From: Acidobacteriota bacterium
GTDB lineage: Bacteria; Acidobacteriota; UBA6911; RPQK01; JAJDTT01
DNA length: 64,000 nt
Assembly: GCA_028874215.1 (NCBI GenBank)
Contig: JAPPLF010000042.1
Span: forward strand, 144,146 to 208,145
Direction of reading: 5' to 3'
Below are positions 9,197 through 17,714 of this stretch, piece after piece; position 1 is the first letter of the stretch; each line of letters starts with the position of its first letter. The notes under the pieces were generated by a model. That model ran no database searches and was not told the origin of the DNA. It worked only from the letters and a program-made list of their open reading frames with translations. The position numbers and the translations under genes are program-made.

Positions 9197-10276
9197 TCAC
9201 GGCGTTTGTTTTTCCAGGCGCCATCCCGACCCGTCGGCGCTGAGGGCGCGGTGACCCAGGTAGCGGTCGTTCACGGCGTGCATTTCCTCGATGCTGTCGA
9301 AGTAGCCGACGATGAAGGCGGCGCTGAAGGATTCGCCGGCCTTGATCGGCCGACCCCCGATCTCATGGATGAAGATCACGATCCCGGGCCGCTGGTTGCA
9401 CCACGATTCGTAGACGACGGAGGGTTCAAGTGTGATGCCTGCCAGCCACGGACCCTGTTGGCCCGTTTTCGGATCGCGCAAGCGGTAGGCGCGGATGAAA
9501 TGCTCCGGCATTTCGTGCGTGTCTCGCCGGTAGTTGAATTTCTCGTCGGGCGGGAAGACGTCGTAGAACTCGCTGGGCGGGATCCGCAGCCCTTCCGGAC
9601 CACCCAGGTAACTGAGGTAGATCTCGCTGAACGTCTCGCCGCGCCGGTGGCGGACGCAGCCCGGCATGTCGATGCGGAGGAACATTTCGTCCGAGTCGTT
9701 GACGCTGTCGATCCGGTCCATCGAGAAGAAGTATCGCTTGCCTTTCGGGAACACCAGTAGCTGAGTCCATTGGGATCCGGCGTTGTAGCCGGGGGCGGCG
9801 TACTCGTAACGGTAGGTCGTCTTTACGGCGACGAAATCCTTGCCCCGGATCACCTGGGGTTGGACCGGCTTCATCCGGTGGCAGAGCTGGGGCCCCTCGA
9901 TGATGCGCTTGGCCCGCTTCCCGTGATTGTCGTTGTTGTAGCGGTAAGGAACCGTCTCGGTCCCTTGCTTCTGCCAGGCCGCGTCGCTGCCGGGCTCCAT
10001 GATCCAGTCCACGATGCACAGCCCGTCGCCGGCTTCGCGAAAGCCGGTGCTCTTGTCGAGAAACGATCCCTTTTCGATGCCGGTCATCCATTGCTTGGGG
10101 TTCTTCTTGGGGATGACGGCTTCGAGTTGGTCGGTCTCGATCCTGATGGTGGCGTCGTCTTCGGTAATCCGCGCCCACGGCGTCTGGCCCGCCGGCTCGG
10201 CCGGCAGCGTTCCGGCGCCGGCCAGCGCCATGAGAGTCAGCACCATCAGCGGTTGGGATGAGCGATGGGTTGGCAT
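9197..10276 (-). CDS. Exported protein of unknown family
   Basis: A 359-aa secreted protein. The start at ATG 10276 is chosen because it gives a clean signal peptide (HRSSQPLMVLTLMALAGAGTLPAEP) and has a weak AAGGG site upstream; a longer open frame reaches 10351 but would overlap the gene behind it. The mature part begins ARITEDDATIRIETDQLEA and is rich in beta-strand-like stretches (QWTQLLVFPKGKRYFFSMDR, PGIVIFIHEIGGRPIKAGES). The ending SFSAAFIVGYFDSIEEM resembles the last strands of galactose-mutarotase-like sandwiches, but I cannot assign a family. It lies downstream of the third propeller protein on the same strand, 71 bp apart, so they are probably co-transcribed. It is convergent with the broken propeller gene. 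Confidence 0.75.
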   Translation of the reverse strand: MPTHRSSQPLMVLTLMALAGAGTLPAEPAGQTPWARITEDDATIRIETDQLEAVIPKKNPKQWMTGIEKGSFLDKSTGFREAGDGLCIVDWIMEPGSDAAWQKQGTETVPYRYNNDNHGKRAKRIIEGPQLCHRMKPVQPQVIRGKDFVAVKTTYRYEYAAPGYNAGSQWTQLLVFPKGKRYFFSMDRIDSVNDSDEMFLRIDMPGCVRHRRGETFSEIYLSYLGGPEGLRIPPSEFYDVFPPDEKFNYRRDTHEMPEHFIRAYRLRDPKTGQQGPWLAGITLEPSVVYESWCNQRPGIVIFIHEIGGRPIKAGESFSAAFIVGYFDSIEEMHAVNDRYLGHRALSADGSGWRLEKQTP

Positions 10277-10347
10277 GGATGTTTCCCTTGTCGTTCGGTC
10301 AGGTTGAGATGTCCCGGTTGGAATTGATCCCGAAGTCGAAGGCCCTT

Positions 10348-12024
10348 TCACTGCCTGAACTGAAAGGCGTACAGGTCGGTATCATTCATGACGAACCGGA
10401 GTTTGACCGGCTTTCCGGAGAGGCGACTCACGTCCGGCTCCCGGCGCCAGGTGACAATCCGGTTCATCTCGTTGGTGGTGTGGATACGGTCGCAGTCCGC
10501 CAGCCGAAAACCTTCCAGGGGATTGTCGAACTCGTCCAGTATTTCCACCCGGAGTGTGCCCAAGGCTGAGGTGTCGACGTTCAAGGCCAACTCACTACCC
10601 TCAAATGTCAGGACGGGGGTGGTGAACTGCCCTCCCGGATACGATGCTCGAACCGAGATGAACCCGTCCCTGCGCAGGACCAGCCGGCTGAGGGCTCGAA
10701 TGTTGCGAATCGGACCCAGCCCCTCCCTTCGAACCGCTTCGCCTTGAGGCTGAAAGCCCCAGGCATGGATCTGATCGCTTCCGCTGTAGTACATGTACAT
10801 CTCGCGCCCGTTGAGAGCGGGAACCAGCCCGAGAATCATGTAGTTGGACTTGGAATCGAATTCGCCCTTCATCCCCAGGTCCACAAAGGCGCGGCGGTCG
10901 TACCGCTGCCATTCAATGCCATCCCGACTCGCTGCGAAACGGATGTCCAATGGTCCGGTGTTGGCAGCCGTCTGACCTTCCCGGGGCATGGTCTCTCCCT
11001 GCTTGTCCCAGAAAGATTCAAAGTCGAAGACCGAATCGTTTTCGAATTCGCGGAGGAACCTGCTGTGGTAGTGGTAATAGGCCGAGGGGAACATGTAGTA
11101 GGCATCCTGGGCCCAGGGATACTTCACCGTGGCGTTCGTATACAGATCCATGACCTGGACGTTGCGGTCTTCCCTCGAATCGTAGTGGTGGGGATCCAGG
11201 TGATCCACAGCCAGGACGACAGGGGTCGCTTCGGCATTCAAGAACCGTTCGAGACGGCCCGATTCGCTGCGGGCCACGGCCCTGCCCTGGGATCCGGGAG
11301 GACGCAGGTTTCGCCGGATGTAGGCCACATACTTGTGGATGCGGTCATCCCAGAAGATCACGTTTTGGGTATCCAGGTGGTGCTTTTTCGACTCGAAAAC
11401 GATGACCGATTTGCGGGTGAGGCTCCAGTGGATTCCGTCCGGCGAAGAAAACAGGTGCAGGGCGGAGGCGGGGAGCGCAGGCGGGTTCCTGACGTAAGCG
11501 ATCTGGCGAAATCGCTCTTCGGCAACTGCGTTGGGGTCCAGAAACACGGAGGTGGCAATGAGTTGCTCCTCGAAGCCACCGGCACCGTAGCCAAGAACGA
11601 TGTTGTTCTCCTTGCTTCCGAAGATCTCTGCCAGACCCAGCATGGGCTTTTCCCAGTGAATCCCATCCCGGGAGCGGGCATAAGCCAGACTCTGAAACCT
11701 TCCTTTGTTCCACATCGGTTCGCCGGTGTCGGGATCCCTCTGCTTGGGAGCCCTGGCGCCGTACCAGAGGTGATAGACATCCCCGATCTTGATGACGGTG
11801 GAGGAACCGGATATTACGGTTTCCCAGGGGTGTTCCGGCGCAATCGTGAGCTCGTTGGTCTTGATCGGCGGGTGAACGACCAGCTCGACGCCCTCCGAGA
11901 CCTCCAGGAAGCGCCCGTCGATGAACACCTGTCTTCGGCCGGCGACATCCAGCGGGTCGCTCTGGGCAGGCAGTGCCGTCGGAACCGTCAGCATGCCCAG
12001 CAGCGCAAACCAGATTGCTCGCAT
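10348..12024 (-). CDS. Exported glycosidase-like beta-propeller protein (paralogue 3)
   Basis: A 558-aa secreted protein starting at ATG 12024, which has a strong ribosome site (GGAAGGAGG) and a signal peptide (MRAIWFALLGMLTVPTALPA). A longer frame to 12090 would run through the upstream terminator and is rejected. Motifs shared with the two propeller genes at 286 and 7625 are GRRQVFIDGRFLE (compare SRRELFLDD), SRDGIHWEKP, SPDGIHW and the ending VKLRFVMNDTDLYAFQF. It is about 40 residues longer and more divergent than that pair, with insertions around FWDKQGETMPREGQ. Probably a secreted glycan-binding or glycan-cleaving protein; the substrate is unknown. It is separated from the TonB receptor upstream by an intrinsic terminator. 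Confidence 0.83.
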   Translation of the reverse strand: MRAIWFALLGMLTVPTALPAQSDPLDVAGRRQVFIDGRFLEVSEGVELVVHPPIKTNELTIAPEHPWETVISGSSTVIKIGDVYHLWYGARAPKQRDPDTGEPMWNKGRFQSLAYARSRDGIHWEKPMLGLAEIFGSKENNIVLGYGAGGFEEQLIATSVFLDPNAVAEERFRQIAYVRNPPALPASALHLFSSPDGIHWSLTRKSVIVFESKKHHLDTQNVIFWDDRIHKYVAYIRRNLRPPGSQGRAVARSESGRLERFLNAEATPVVLAVDHLDPHHYDSREDRNVQVMDLYTNATVKYPWAQDAYYMFPSAYYHYHSRFLREFENDSVFDFESFWDKQGETMPREGQTAANTGPLDIRFAASRDGIEWQRYDRRAFVDLGMKGEFDSKSNYMILGLVPALNGREMYMYYSGSDQIHAWGFQPQGEAVRREGLGPIRNIRALSRLVLRRDGFISVRASYPGGQFTTPVLTFEGSELALNVDTSALGTLRVEILDEFDNPLEGFRLADCDRIHTTNEMNRIVTWRREPDVSRLSGKPVKLRFVMNDTDLYAFQFRQ

Positions 12025-12072
12025 TCCAAGCCTCCTTCCAATCCAAGGTTGGCAAACCTTGCGGGGCCCACC

Positions 12073-12114
12073 AAAAAAGCCGGCCGTCAAGCCTGACAGC
12101 CGGCTTTCTTTTTT
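12073..12114 (-). terminator. Intrinsic terminator after the TonB receptor gene
   Basis: Read on the minus strand, a GCCGGC arm, a second GTCA/TGAC helix and a 4-nt loop form a long hairpin followed by six T residues; six A residues precede the hairpin on the same strand. The structure is nearly symmetric, so it could stop transcription in both directions. It sits 22 bp after the stop of the TonB receptor (12136) and 49 bp before ATG 12024, separating the two transcription units. Confidence 0.85.
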
Positions 12115-12135
12115 CCGGTTGCAACCGGGCCCGGT

Positions 12136-15100
12136 TCAGAAAATGAACTTCACACCGAACTGGACGATTCGCGGGCCCGAGGAGAAGCCCTGCGTCCCGA
12201 ACCCGCTGCTTCTGGGGTTGGTATTGACCGCGTTGCGGTGGGCGCCCCAGAAGTAGTGCGAATTCAAGAGATTATAGGCTTCCAACCGAAACTGGGCGTG
12301 AAACCGCTCCCCGATGTAAGTGTTCTTGATAAGAGTCAAACCGACGTCCGTAGGCCCCTGATCCCGAACCCCGGAAAGACGAAAGGGAAAGCTGCGCAGA
12401 TTGTAGGCAGGCTGTTTGGCCGCGCTCGTCTCAAACCCGGCATTCTGGTTGAACATTCGAGTCGCTTGATGCTGGCTGACCGGAATGTTCTTGATGTTGC
12501 CCCGGAAAATAATATTCCCCCAATTCATGGGGATTCCACTCTGCGCGAACCCAATGAAGGTCGCACTCCACCCGCTGATCAGGTAACCGGCAACGCCCGA
12601 GTTTGGTCCAAAGCGCTGGCCCTTGCCGAAGGGGAAGGTGAAGGTGCCCGCAAAGCGAAGGACGTGGGGACGGTCGTTGATGCCGATCGCCCTTTCCGGC
12701 CCCGGGTCAATACCGAATCCATTGAGGTATTGCAGCTCCTCCATGGTCTTGCCCCAGGTGTAGCTGCTCTGGATGTCCCAGCCCCCAAGGTCCTGGGCCC
12801 GGAATTCGACCTGCATAGCGTTGTAGTCAGTCGAGCCCACCTTGTCGGCCCAGGAGCGAAGCCCGGTGATATGGGGATAGGGACGCAGCAGAGACTGCCG
12901 TTGGATGGTCGACGACACTCCCAGAGAGCCACCCACACCTTCGACACCCTGGAACGGATTCGGGACCCGCTCCGTCATGTAGTCGATATGGGTCTGATCC
13001 CGCTCGATCGACCGGGTCAAGTATTGCCCCGGCAGCCGGTTATGGTCGTTGTTGGCAATGCCGAAGTCCCTGGTTCGATTCCCCACATAGCGCACCTCCA
13101 GGGTGGCATTGGGCGACAATCTGCGCTGGATGCCCAACTGAAACTGGTGGGCATAGGGATTTGTGGTACTCCGATCGAGACCGTGGTTCATCCAGATGAG
13201 CTGGCCCAGATTGGTTTTAAGTCCATCGCTGGACCCCCTGGGTTGGTTCAAGCCATTGGGGAAGAGATCGTCCAGAGTGCCGGTAAAGGTCAAGCCGGCA
13301 TCGGTGCTGGAAAAGGCGAATGTGCTGGTGTCGAATCCGGCAATGGGAAAACGGGCCGCGAAGTGACGCTGGTTCAGGGGAATGAACGTACGGGAGTAGC
13401 CGCCTTTCAGGACCGTGTGGTCATTCAAGCGGTAGGCCGCGCCGGTCCGCGGAGAAAAGTTGTTGTTGTCGGAATCGTAGACGGTGCGCGGTTCTCCATC
13501 GACTCCGGCGAAGATCACGCCTCCCATCAGACGAAACTGATCCACTGGGATTTCCTGAATCGGATTCTTGGCATAATTTGCCTGGACCGCTGCCGAGATC
13601 GGATTCTCCACGTCGGCCGCCCATCGCGCGAGAGCCTGGTCATGCATCTCGGTGGGGGGACCTTCGCGCTCCCACCGGAGGCCGAGGTTCAAGGTGAGTC
13701 GGGGCGTGACCTTCCAGTCGTCCTGGAGATAGATTCCGGTATAGGTGGAATAATTCGCATAATCCGCGCGTACGTTCCGGTTGGTGGAGGAGTGGAGGCC
13801 CAACAGAAAGTCTGCCAGACCGTGGCCCCGCGGCGGGGGCGGCGAGTTGTCGAAGGGACCACTGGTAAATTGACCGGTGAAGAAAGTTCGGGCTTGATCG
13901 CTTCGAACGGAGTTGTAGACATAGCCCCGCCAATCGGCTCCGAACCTGAAACTGTGGTTCCCCGAAATCTTGGTGAAGTGGGCGGAAGCGCTTCGAATCT
14001 CGTCGACCTGCAGGCCCGGATCGAAATTGGTGAACCCGTTGTGGCCACCGGGAATGTTGCTCAGTTTGGGGTAGCCGGTGATTGAAACATAGGGAAAACC
14101 GGTGAACTCGACGTCAACAAACTCGGCCATATTGGTGGGGAGGTCCGCCCAGGTCAGTCCCCCCGCATTGTTCCGGGACCTCGACGTATGCCGATTGTTC
14201 GTGGCGCGAAAATCAGCCACGAAAGTGGGGTCGATGGTCCAGACGTCGCCGATCGAGAAATTCCAAATCTGGTGTCGCGTACCGTGCACGTCGACGCAGT
14301 CGCAGCCCGGACCTCCCGGGTGGTTGTCGAACATGGTCCACCCGCTGGAAGGACCGTCTGAATTGAGATACCTGCCGAACAAGGTGTGGGATTCGTTCAA
14401 GTCATGGTCGATTCGAAGCACCGTGTGCCGGTCCGTTCGGGGCAGCGGGGTATAGCCTTTGTCGTAAAGATAGTTGCGAAAGCCGTCCGGACTCGCCCCA
14501 CTCGAATTGTTGGGGGCGAGGAAGAACTCGAGGAGGGGCGCCGCAATCGGGTGGATGCGGCTGGATGGAATGACATTGTTGGGGAAGGGTTGGCGCTCCA
14601 CTCGCCCCTCCGCGTTCAGAACCCCGGTCATTGGATCGTAGAGCTGATACTCCGGATCCAGTGCCAGCAGGTCCGAAAAGTCGCCGGACTTGTGCGCCGC
14701 TCTGGGTACGGTTGCCTGAGAGTCGCCGAACCTGACCTGTTCCCAATGGGTCCAGCCCAGAAAGAAGAAGGTCTTGTTCTTGATCACCGGACCTCCTCCG
14801 GTAAAACCGTAGCGCTTGTAGGGGAAACTGCTTCGCTCCTGTCCCGCCCGGTTGCGGACCCAACTGTTGGCGTTGAACATGTCATGGCGCCCGAAGTAAA
14901 AGGCCTCGCCGTGATAGTCATTGGTGCCCGTCTTCATGATGACGTCAATGGTCGTGCTGCCGGTATGCCCCACACTGGCATCGAAGGTCGTGGTCTGGAT
15001 GCGCACTTCCTTCACCAGTTCCGTGGTCGCATTGAAGGAAACGGCGCCCCCGTCGACCGCGTTGTTCCGCTGCGTATTGGGAGTTCCGTCCATCGTGAAC

Positions 15101-15705
15101 TCGGCAGTTCCCGTGGGCATTCCGTTGAACCGGACCAGACCGGACCCGGCCCGCTGATAGGGCTCCTGGTTCATGCTGAAGTTGCCATACCCCGCGGCGG
15201 AGTCGGCCGAGGGTGAAAGCAGGAACAGATAAGTGGGATTTCCCTGGCCGATGGGCAGCGAAGTCAGCGGCTTCTGCCCGAAGGCGACGCCCAGATCGGC
15301 ATCCGCCGACTGGAGCAGCGCGCGATCGGAGGTCACCGTCACGCTGTCTTCGACCTCCCCGACTTCGAGACTGAGGTCGATCCGCACCCGCTCGTTGCTG
15401 GCGACGGGAATGTCCTCGACGACAGCGGTCTTGAAGCCCGCCAGTGCGGCCTCAATCCGGTACTGGCCGGGGAGCAGTCCCGGAGCCTCGTAGTAGCCGC
15501 TGTCGCTGGTAATCGTATTGTGGCCAATGTTGGTGGATTGATTGATGACCCTCACCTCGGCTCCCGGGACACTGGCGCCGCTCGCGTCGACGACCAGGCC
15601 CGAGATGATGGCCCGATGTCCCTGAGCCAACAACGCCGAGCCGGCGCCCGTCAGGCAAATCAAACAGATTGCGATCACGGTCCTGTAATTTACGGCCCAC
15701 ATCAC
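12136..15705 (-). CDS. Oar-like TonB-dependent receptor with carboxypeptidase-regulatory domain
   Basis: A 1,189-aa outer-membrane protein, the usual size for acidobacterial Oar-type receptors. Order: signal peptide (YRTVIAICLICLTGAGSALLA); a carboxypeptidase-regulatory-like Ig domain at about 30-115 (ISGLVVDASGASVPGAEVRV, YYEAPGLLPGQYRIEAAL); a plug domain (TAEFTMDGTPNTQRNNAVDG); and a long beta-barrel with aromatic-rich strands ending in Phe (QFGVKFIF). It presumably takes up or binds large oligomers with TonB/ExbBD energy. No SusD-like partner is seen. Two ATGs at 15705 and 15702 follow a GGGAGGAGG site. The gene is followed by an intrinsic terminator and is upstream of exported propeller proteins, fitting a polymer-utilisation role. 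Confidence 0.92.
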   Translation of the reverse strand: MMWAVNYRTVIAICLICLTGAGSALLAQGHRAIISGLVVDASGASVPGAEVRVINQSTNIGHNTITSDSGYYEAPGLLPGQYRIEAALAGFKTAVVEDIPVASNERVRIDLSLEVGEVEDSVTVTSDRALLQSADADLGVAFGQKPLTSLPIGQGNPTYLFLLSPSADSAAGYGNFSMNQEPYQRAGSGLVRFNGMPTGTAEFTMDGTPNTQRNNAVDGGAVSFNATTELVKEVRIQTTTFDASVGHTGSTTIDVIMKTGTNDYHGEAFYFGRHDMFNANSWVRNRAGQERSSFPYKRYGFTGGGPVIKNKTFFFLGWTHWEQVRFGDSQATVPRAAHKSGDFSDLLALDPEYQLYDPMTGVLNAEGRVERQPFPNNVIPSSRIHPIAAPLLEFFLAPNNSSGASPDGFRNYLYDKGYTPLPRTDRHTVLRIDHDLNESHTLFGRYLNSDGPSSGWTMFDNHPGGPGCDCVDVHGTRHQIWNFSIGDVWTIDPTFVADFRATNNRHTSRSRNNAGGLTWADLPTNMAEFVDVEFTGFPYVSITGYPKLSNIPGGHNGFTNFDPGLQVDEIRSASAHFTKISGNHSFRFGADWRGYVYNSVRSDQARTFFTGQFTSGPFDNSPPPPRGHGLADFLLGLHSSTNRNVRADYANYSTYTGIYLQDDWKVTPRLTLNLGLRWEREGPPTEMHDQALARWAADVENPISAAVQANYAKNPIQEIPVDQFRLMGGVIFAGVDGEPRTVYDSDNNNFSPRTGAAYRLNDHTVLKGGYSRTFIPLNQRHFAARFPIAGFDTSTFAFSSTDAGLTFTGTLDDLFPNGLNQPRGSSDGLKTNLGQLIWMNHGLDRSTTNPYAHQFQLGIQRRLSPNATLEVRYVGNRTRDFGIANNDHNRLPGQYLTRSIERDQTHIDYMTERVPNPFQGVEGVGGSLGVSSTIQRQSLLRPYPHITGLRSWADKVGSTDYNAMQVEFRAQDLGGWDIQSSYTWGKTMEELQYLNGFGIDPGPERAIGINDRPHVLRFAGTFTFPFGKGQRFGPNSGVAGYLISGWSATFIGFAQSGIPMNWGNIIFRGNIKNIPVSQHQATRMFNQNAGFETSAAKQPAYNLRSFPFRLSGVRDQGPTDVGLTLIKNTYIGERFHAQFRLEAYNLLNSHYFWGAHRNAVNTNPRSSGFGTQGFSSGPRIVQFGVKFIF

Positions 15706-16309
15706 GACCTCCTCCCGTTGGCGGATAAAATTGTCGGCCTGGATGGCAAGATCACGCTCTTAGAAAAACTCAGTCAAAACCAGCCGGTTTTTTCCCTGTT
15801 TTTCTGTCCGTGGTGAAAGTCGCGTGCAGCCCCGGTCGAATGCCGTGGCGATTATTACCACAGGCAGTTGGAAGAGAAATTGCTAGGTTACTAGCAGTGT
15901 CCTAAACCTTGCCCTGAAGTATAGCAAGATTGGTGCCATTTTGCTCTGGAAGCGTACCAAGTGCAGTCAGCTTCGTACTTATGTCAACCGGACGGCGGTC
16001 GCAAGCAACCGCCAGAACCCAAAATTTTGGATGCCCAAGAGGCCAAAAAAGGCAAACAATCAAGAATTTGGATTTATCGGTTGCTCTTGCCACCCGTCCT
16101 ATTCGCCTGTGGCAAAGGTCCGGAAGAGTCCGTCCGGCAATTTGAAAACAGTGCTATGGCGGCGGGAAAGAAACCGTCCGGAGGACGGCAGCGTGAGATG
16201 TGGGTGGCGACGGAGAAACTGCCGTGCAGCCCCGGACTTTTTCCCCACCGGCGGCCATCGTAAAGACCGCGGACACAATCAGATGGATTTTTGAGGCTTA
16301 TATACTTGG
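15706..16309. other. 604-bp spacer between TonB receptor and tnpB
   Basis: No convincing gene here. It must hold the promoter of the leftward TonB receptor gene in its left third and the 3' flank of the TnpB element in its right third. It contains several short hairpins, for example GGCGGT/ACCGCC at 15994-16013, and repeated GTCCGG words between 16119 and 16237. The base composition in 15840-16110 is clearly more AT-rich than the surrounding genes, as expected for an inserted element flank. A 63-codon open frame on the minus strand (15902-16093) has no ribosome site and no recognisable sequence. Confidence 0.6.
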
Positions 16310-16312
16310 CTA
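16165..16312 (-). ncRNA. Candidate omega RNA (TnpB guide scaffold)
   Basis: In TnpB elements the guide RNA is made from the 3' end of tnpB and the DNA just beyond it. Here, 70-135 nt past the tnpB stop, there is a long two-part stem: GTCCGG 16176-16181 pairs with CCGGAC 16232-16237, and inside it ACGGCAG 16185-16191 pairs with CTGCCGT 16219-16225, with small asymmetric bulges. Further GTCCGG words follow to 16119. Position and structure fit an omega RNA; the exact ends, and the element boundary where the guide would begin, cannot be fixed from one copy. Confidence 0.35.
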
Positions 16313-17491
16313 GCCACCGGCCCTTCCAATACACAGTTCCGGCGCCACGCTCGGCCCATCGGCCCACGTTCCGGCGCCCAGGGCGGAAACCCCAGCCCTG
16401 AGAATGTTGATCGCGGCGTTGTGGTCGCGATCCATTTTGAGTCCGCAGGAGACGCAGCGATACATCTCGCTCCTCCCAGGTTGGTTCCTGGCACCACACC
16501 GGTGGCAGTCCTGCGACGTGTATTCAGCGTTGACTTCCACGAACTCCCGACCGGCCCACTCTGCCTTGTACTGGAGTTGATTACGGAGAAGCCCCCAGGA
16601 TTGGGTGAGGATCTCCCGATTCAGACCCCTCTTGTTCGGGCCCTTCTTGGTCATCCCCTGGACGTTCAGCTTCTCCACTGCGATCAGTCCATGCTCACGG
16701 ACGATCCGGGTCGTGGCCCGATGGCATGCGTTCCGGCTACGGACGCCCTCCCGGAACCGAATCGTCGCCAACCGTCGAACTCGCTTCCGGCGCCGGTTCG
16801 ACCCGCGCTGGCACCGGGAAACCTTTCGCTGCTGCTTTCGGATCTCTCCCCAGTCCCGTCGATTCCGTTCGATCCTCTCACCCGAGGACAGCACCGCCCG
16901 CTTGCGGACTCCCAGGTCGATCCCCACCGAAGACCCGCATTTCGGTAGCGGCTGTTTCTCCACCTCGTAGGTCAGGTCCACATACACCCGGTTCGGCTTG
17001 CGGACGATCCGCAACGCCTTCAACGGGCATCCGTGCGGCAACGGACGGGACGGAAAGATCCGGATCGTCGGGAAGCCCTTGGGCCGGATGGCGTAGCCTC
17101 GAGCCCGCTTCTTCACCATCGTCGCCTTCGGGTCGACGACGTCGATGGTCTCCATCCTCGCAATGGGCCGGAACCGAGGATACCCTGGCTTCTCCCCCGC
17201 CTTGCAGCGACGGAAGAACGCCTTGAAGGCCCGGTCCAATCGTATCAACATTCCACGCTCCGCTTTGACCGCCACGGACCCGAGCCCCTCCGGATCGTCC
17301 TTCCTCTGGGAGGTCAACCCCTTCATCTGATCGTACAGGGTCACGCCGCGTTGCTCGGATTCCCAGGCCGTCTTGCGTTCCTCCAATGCAGCATTGTACA
17401 GCCGATTCAGGACCGACCTCACCCAGTCCAACCGTCGGAGTCCGCCCTTGGACAGCTTGGCTCTGCACTGGATAGTGGCGCGAGCTTTCAT
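16310..17491 (-). CDS. tnpB: RNA-guided endonuclease TnpB (IS200/IS605 superfamily, IS1341-like)
   Basis: A 393-aa protein, normal length for TnpB, which cuts DNA guided by an RNA from its own 3' end and helps retain the element. N-terminal basic helical region (LRRLDWVRSVLNRLYNAALE), then the split RuvC nuclease: Asp in SVGIDLGVRK (about residue 192), Glu in IAVEKLNVQGMTK (about 271) and Asp in MDRDHNAAINIL (about 353). Between the last two is a four-cysteine zinc ribbon (CHRCGARN ... YRCVSCG). All three acidic residues and four cysteines are present, so it may be active. Start at ATG 17491; a frame extending to 17788 runs into the next gene and is rejected. No TnpA transposase gene is adjacent, so the element is either solitary or mobilised in trans. 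Confidence 0.92.
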   Translation of the reverse strand: MKARATIQCRAKLSKGGLRRLDWVRSVLNRLYNAALEERKTAWESEQRGVTLYDQMKGLTSQRKDDPEGLGSVAVKAERGMLIRLDRAFKAFFRRCKAGEKPGYPRFRPIARMETIDVVDPKATMVKKRARGYAIRPKGFPTIRIFPSRPLPHGCPLKALRIVRKPNRVYVDLTYEVEKQPLPKCGSSVGIDLGVRKRAVLSSGERIERNRRDWGEIRKQQRKVSRCQRGSNRRRKRVRRLATIRFREGVRSRNACHRATTRIVREHGLIAVEKLNVQGMTKKGPNKRGLNREILTQSWGLLRNQLQYKAEWAGREFVEVNAEYTSQDCHRCGARNQPGRSEMYRCVSCGLKMDRDHNAAINILRAGVSALGAGTWADGPSVAPELCIGRAGG

Positions 17492-17714
17492 GGTAGGAAT
17501 TGTCGAACAACTGTGTGACGTCTTGGCTTGTTTGTTATATGAGCCCCCGATTTTTTCTGTTGCAACGAGCCTTGGAATATTTGATGTACAATTTCCCACC
17601 GGGATCCGATGCCGGGCCAGGGATGTCCGGCTGCGAGGATGCTTCGTCTTCATGTCGGAGGCGGGGCGGATCCGGGTCGGCGACTCCATCCGTAAGCTGT
17701 AACCGAGGAAGACC

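Noticed and set aside
12238-14085. Plus-strand open frame of 615 codons inside the TonB receptor gene
   Set aside because: It is antisense to a clear receptor sequence with continuous domain matches, and has no ribosome site or recognisable motif.
15902-16093. 63-codon minus-strand gene near the TnpB element
   Set aside because: No ribosome site, no conserved motif, and it lies in the AT-rich flank of the element; likely chance.
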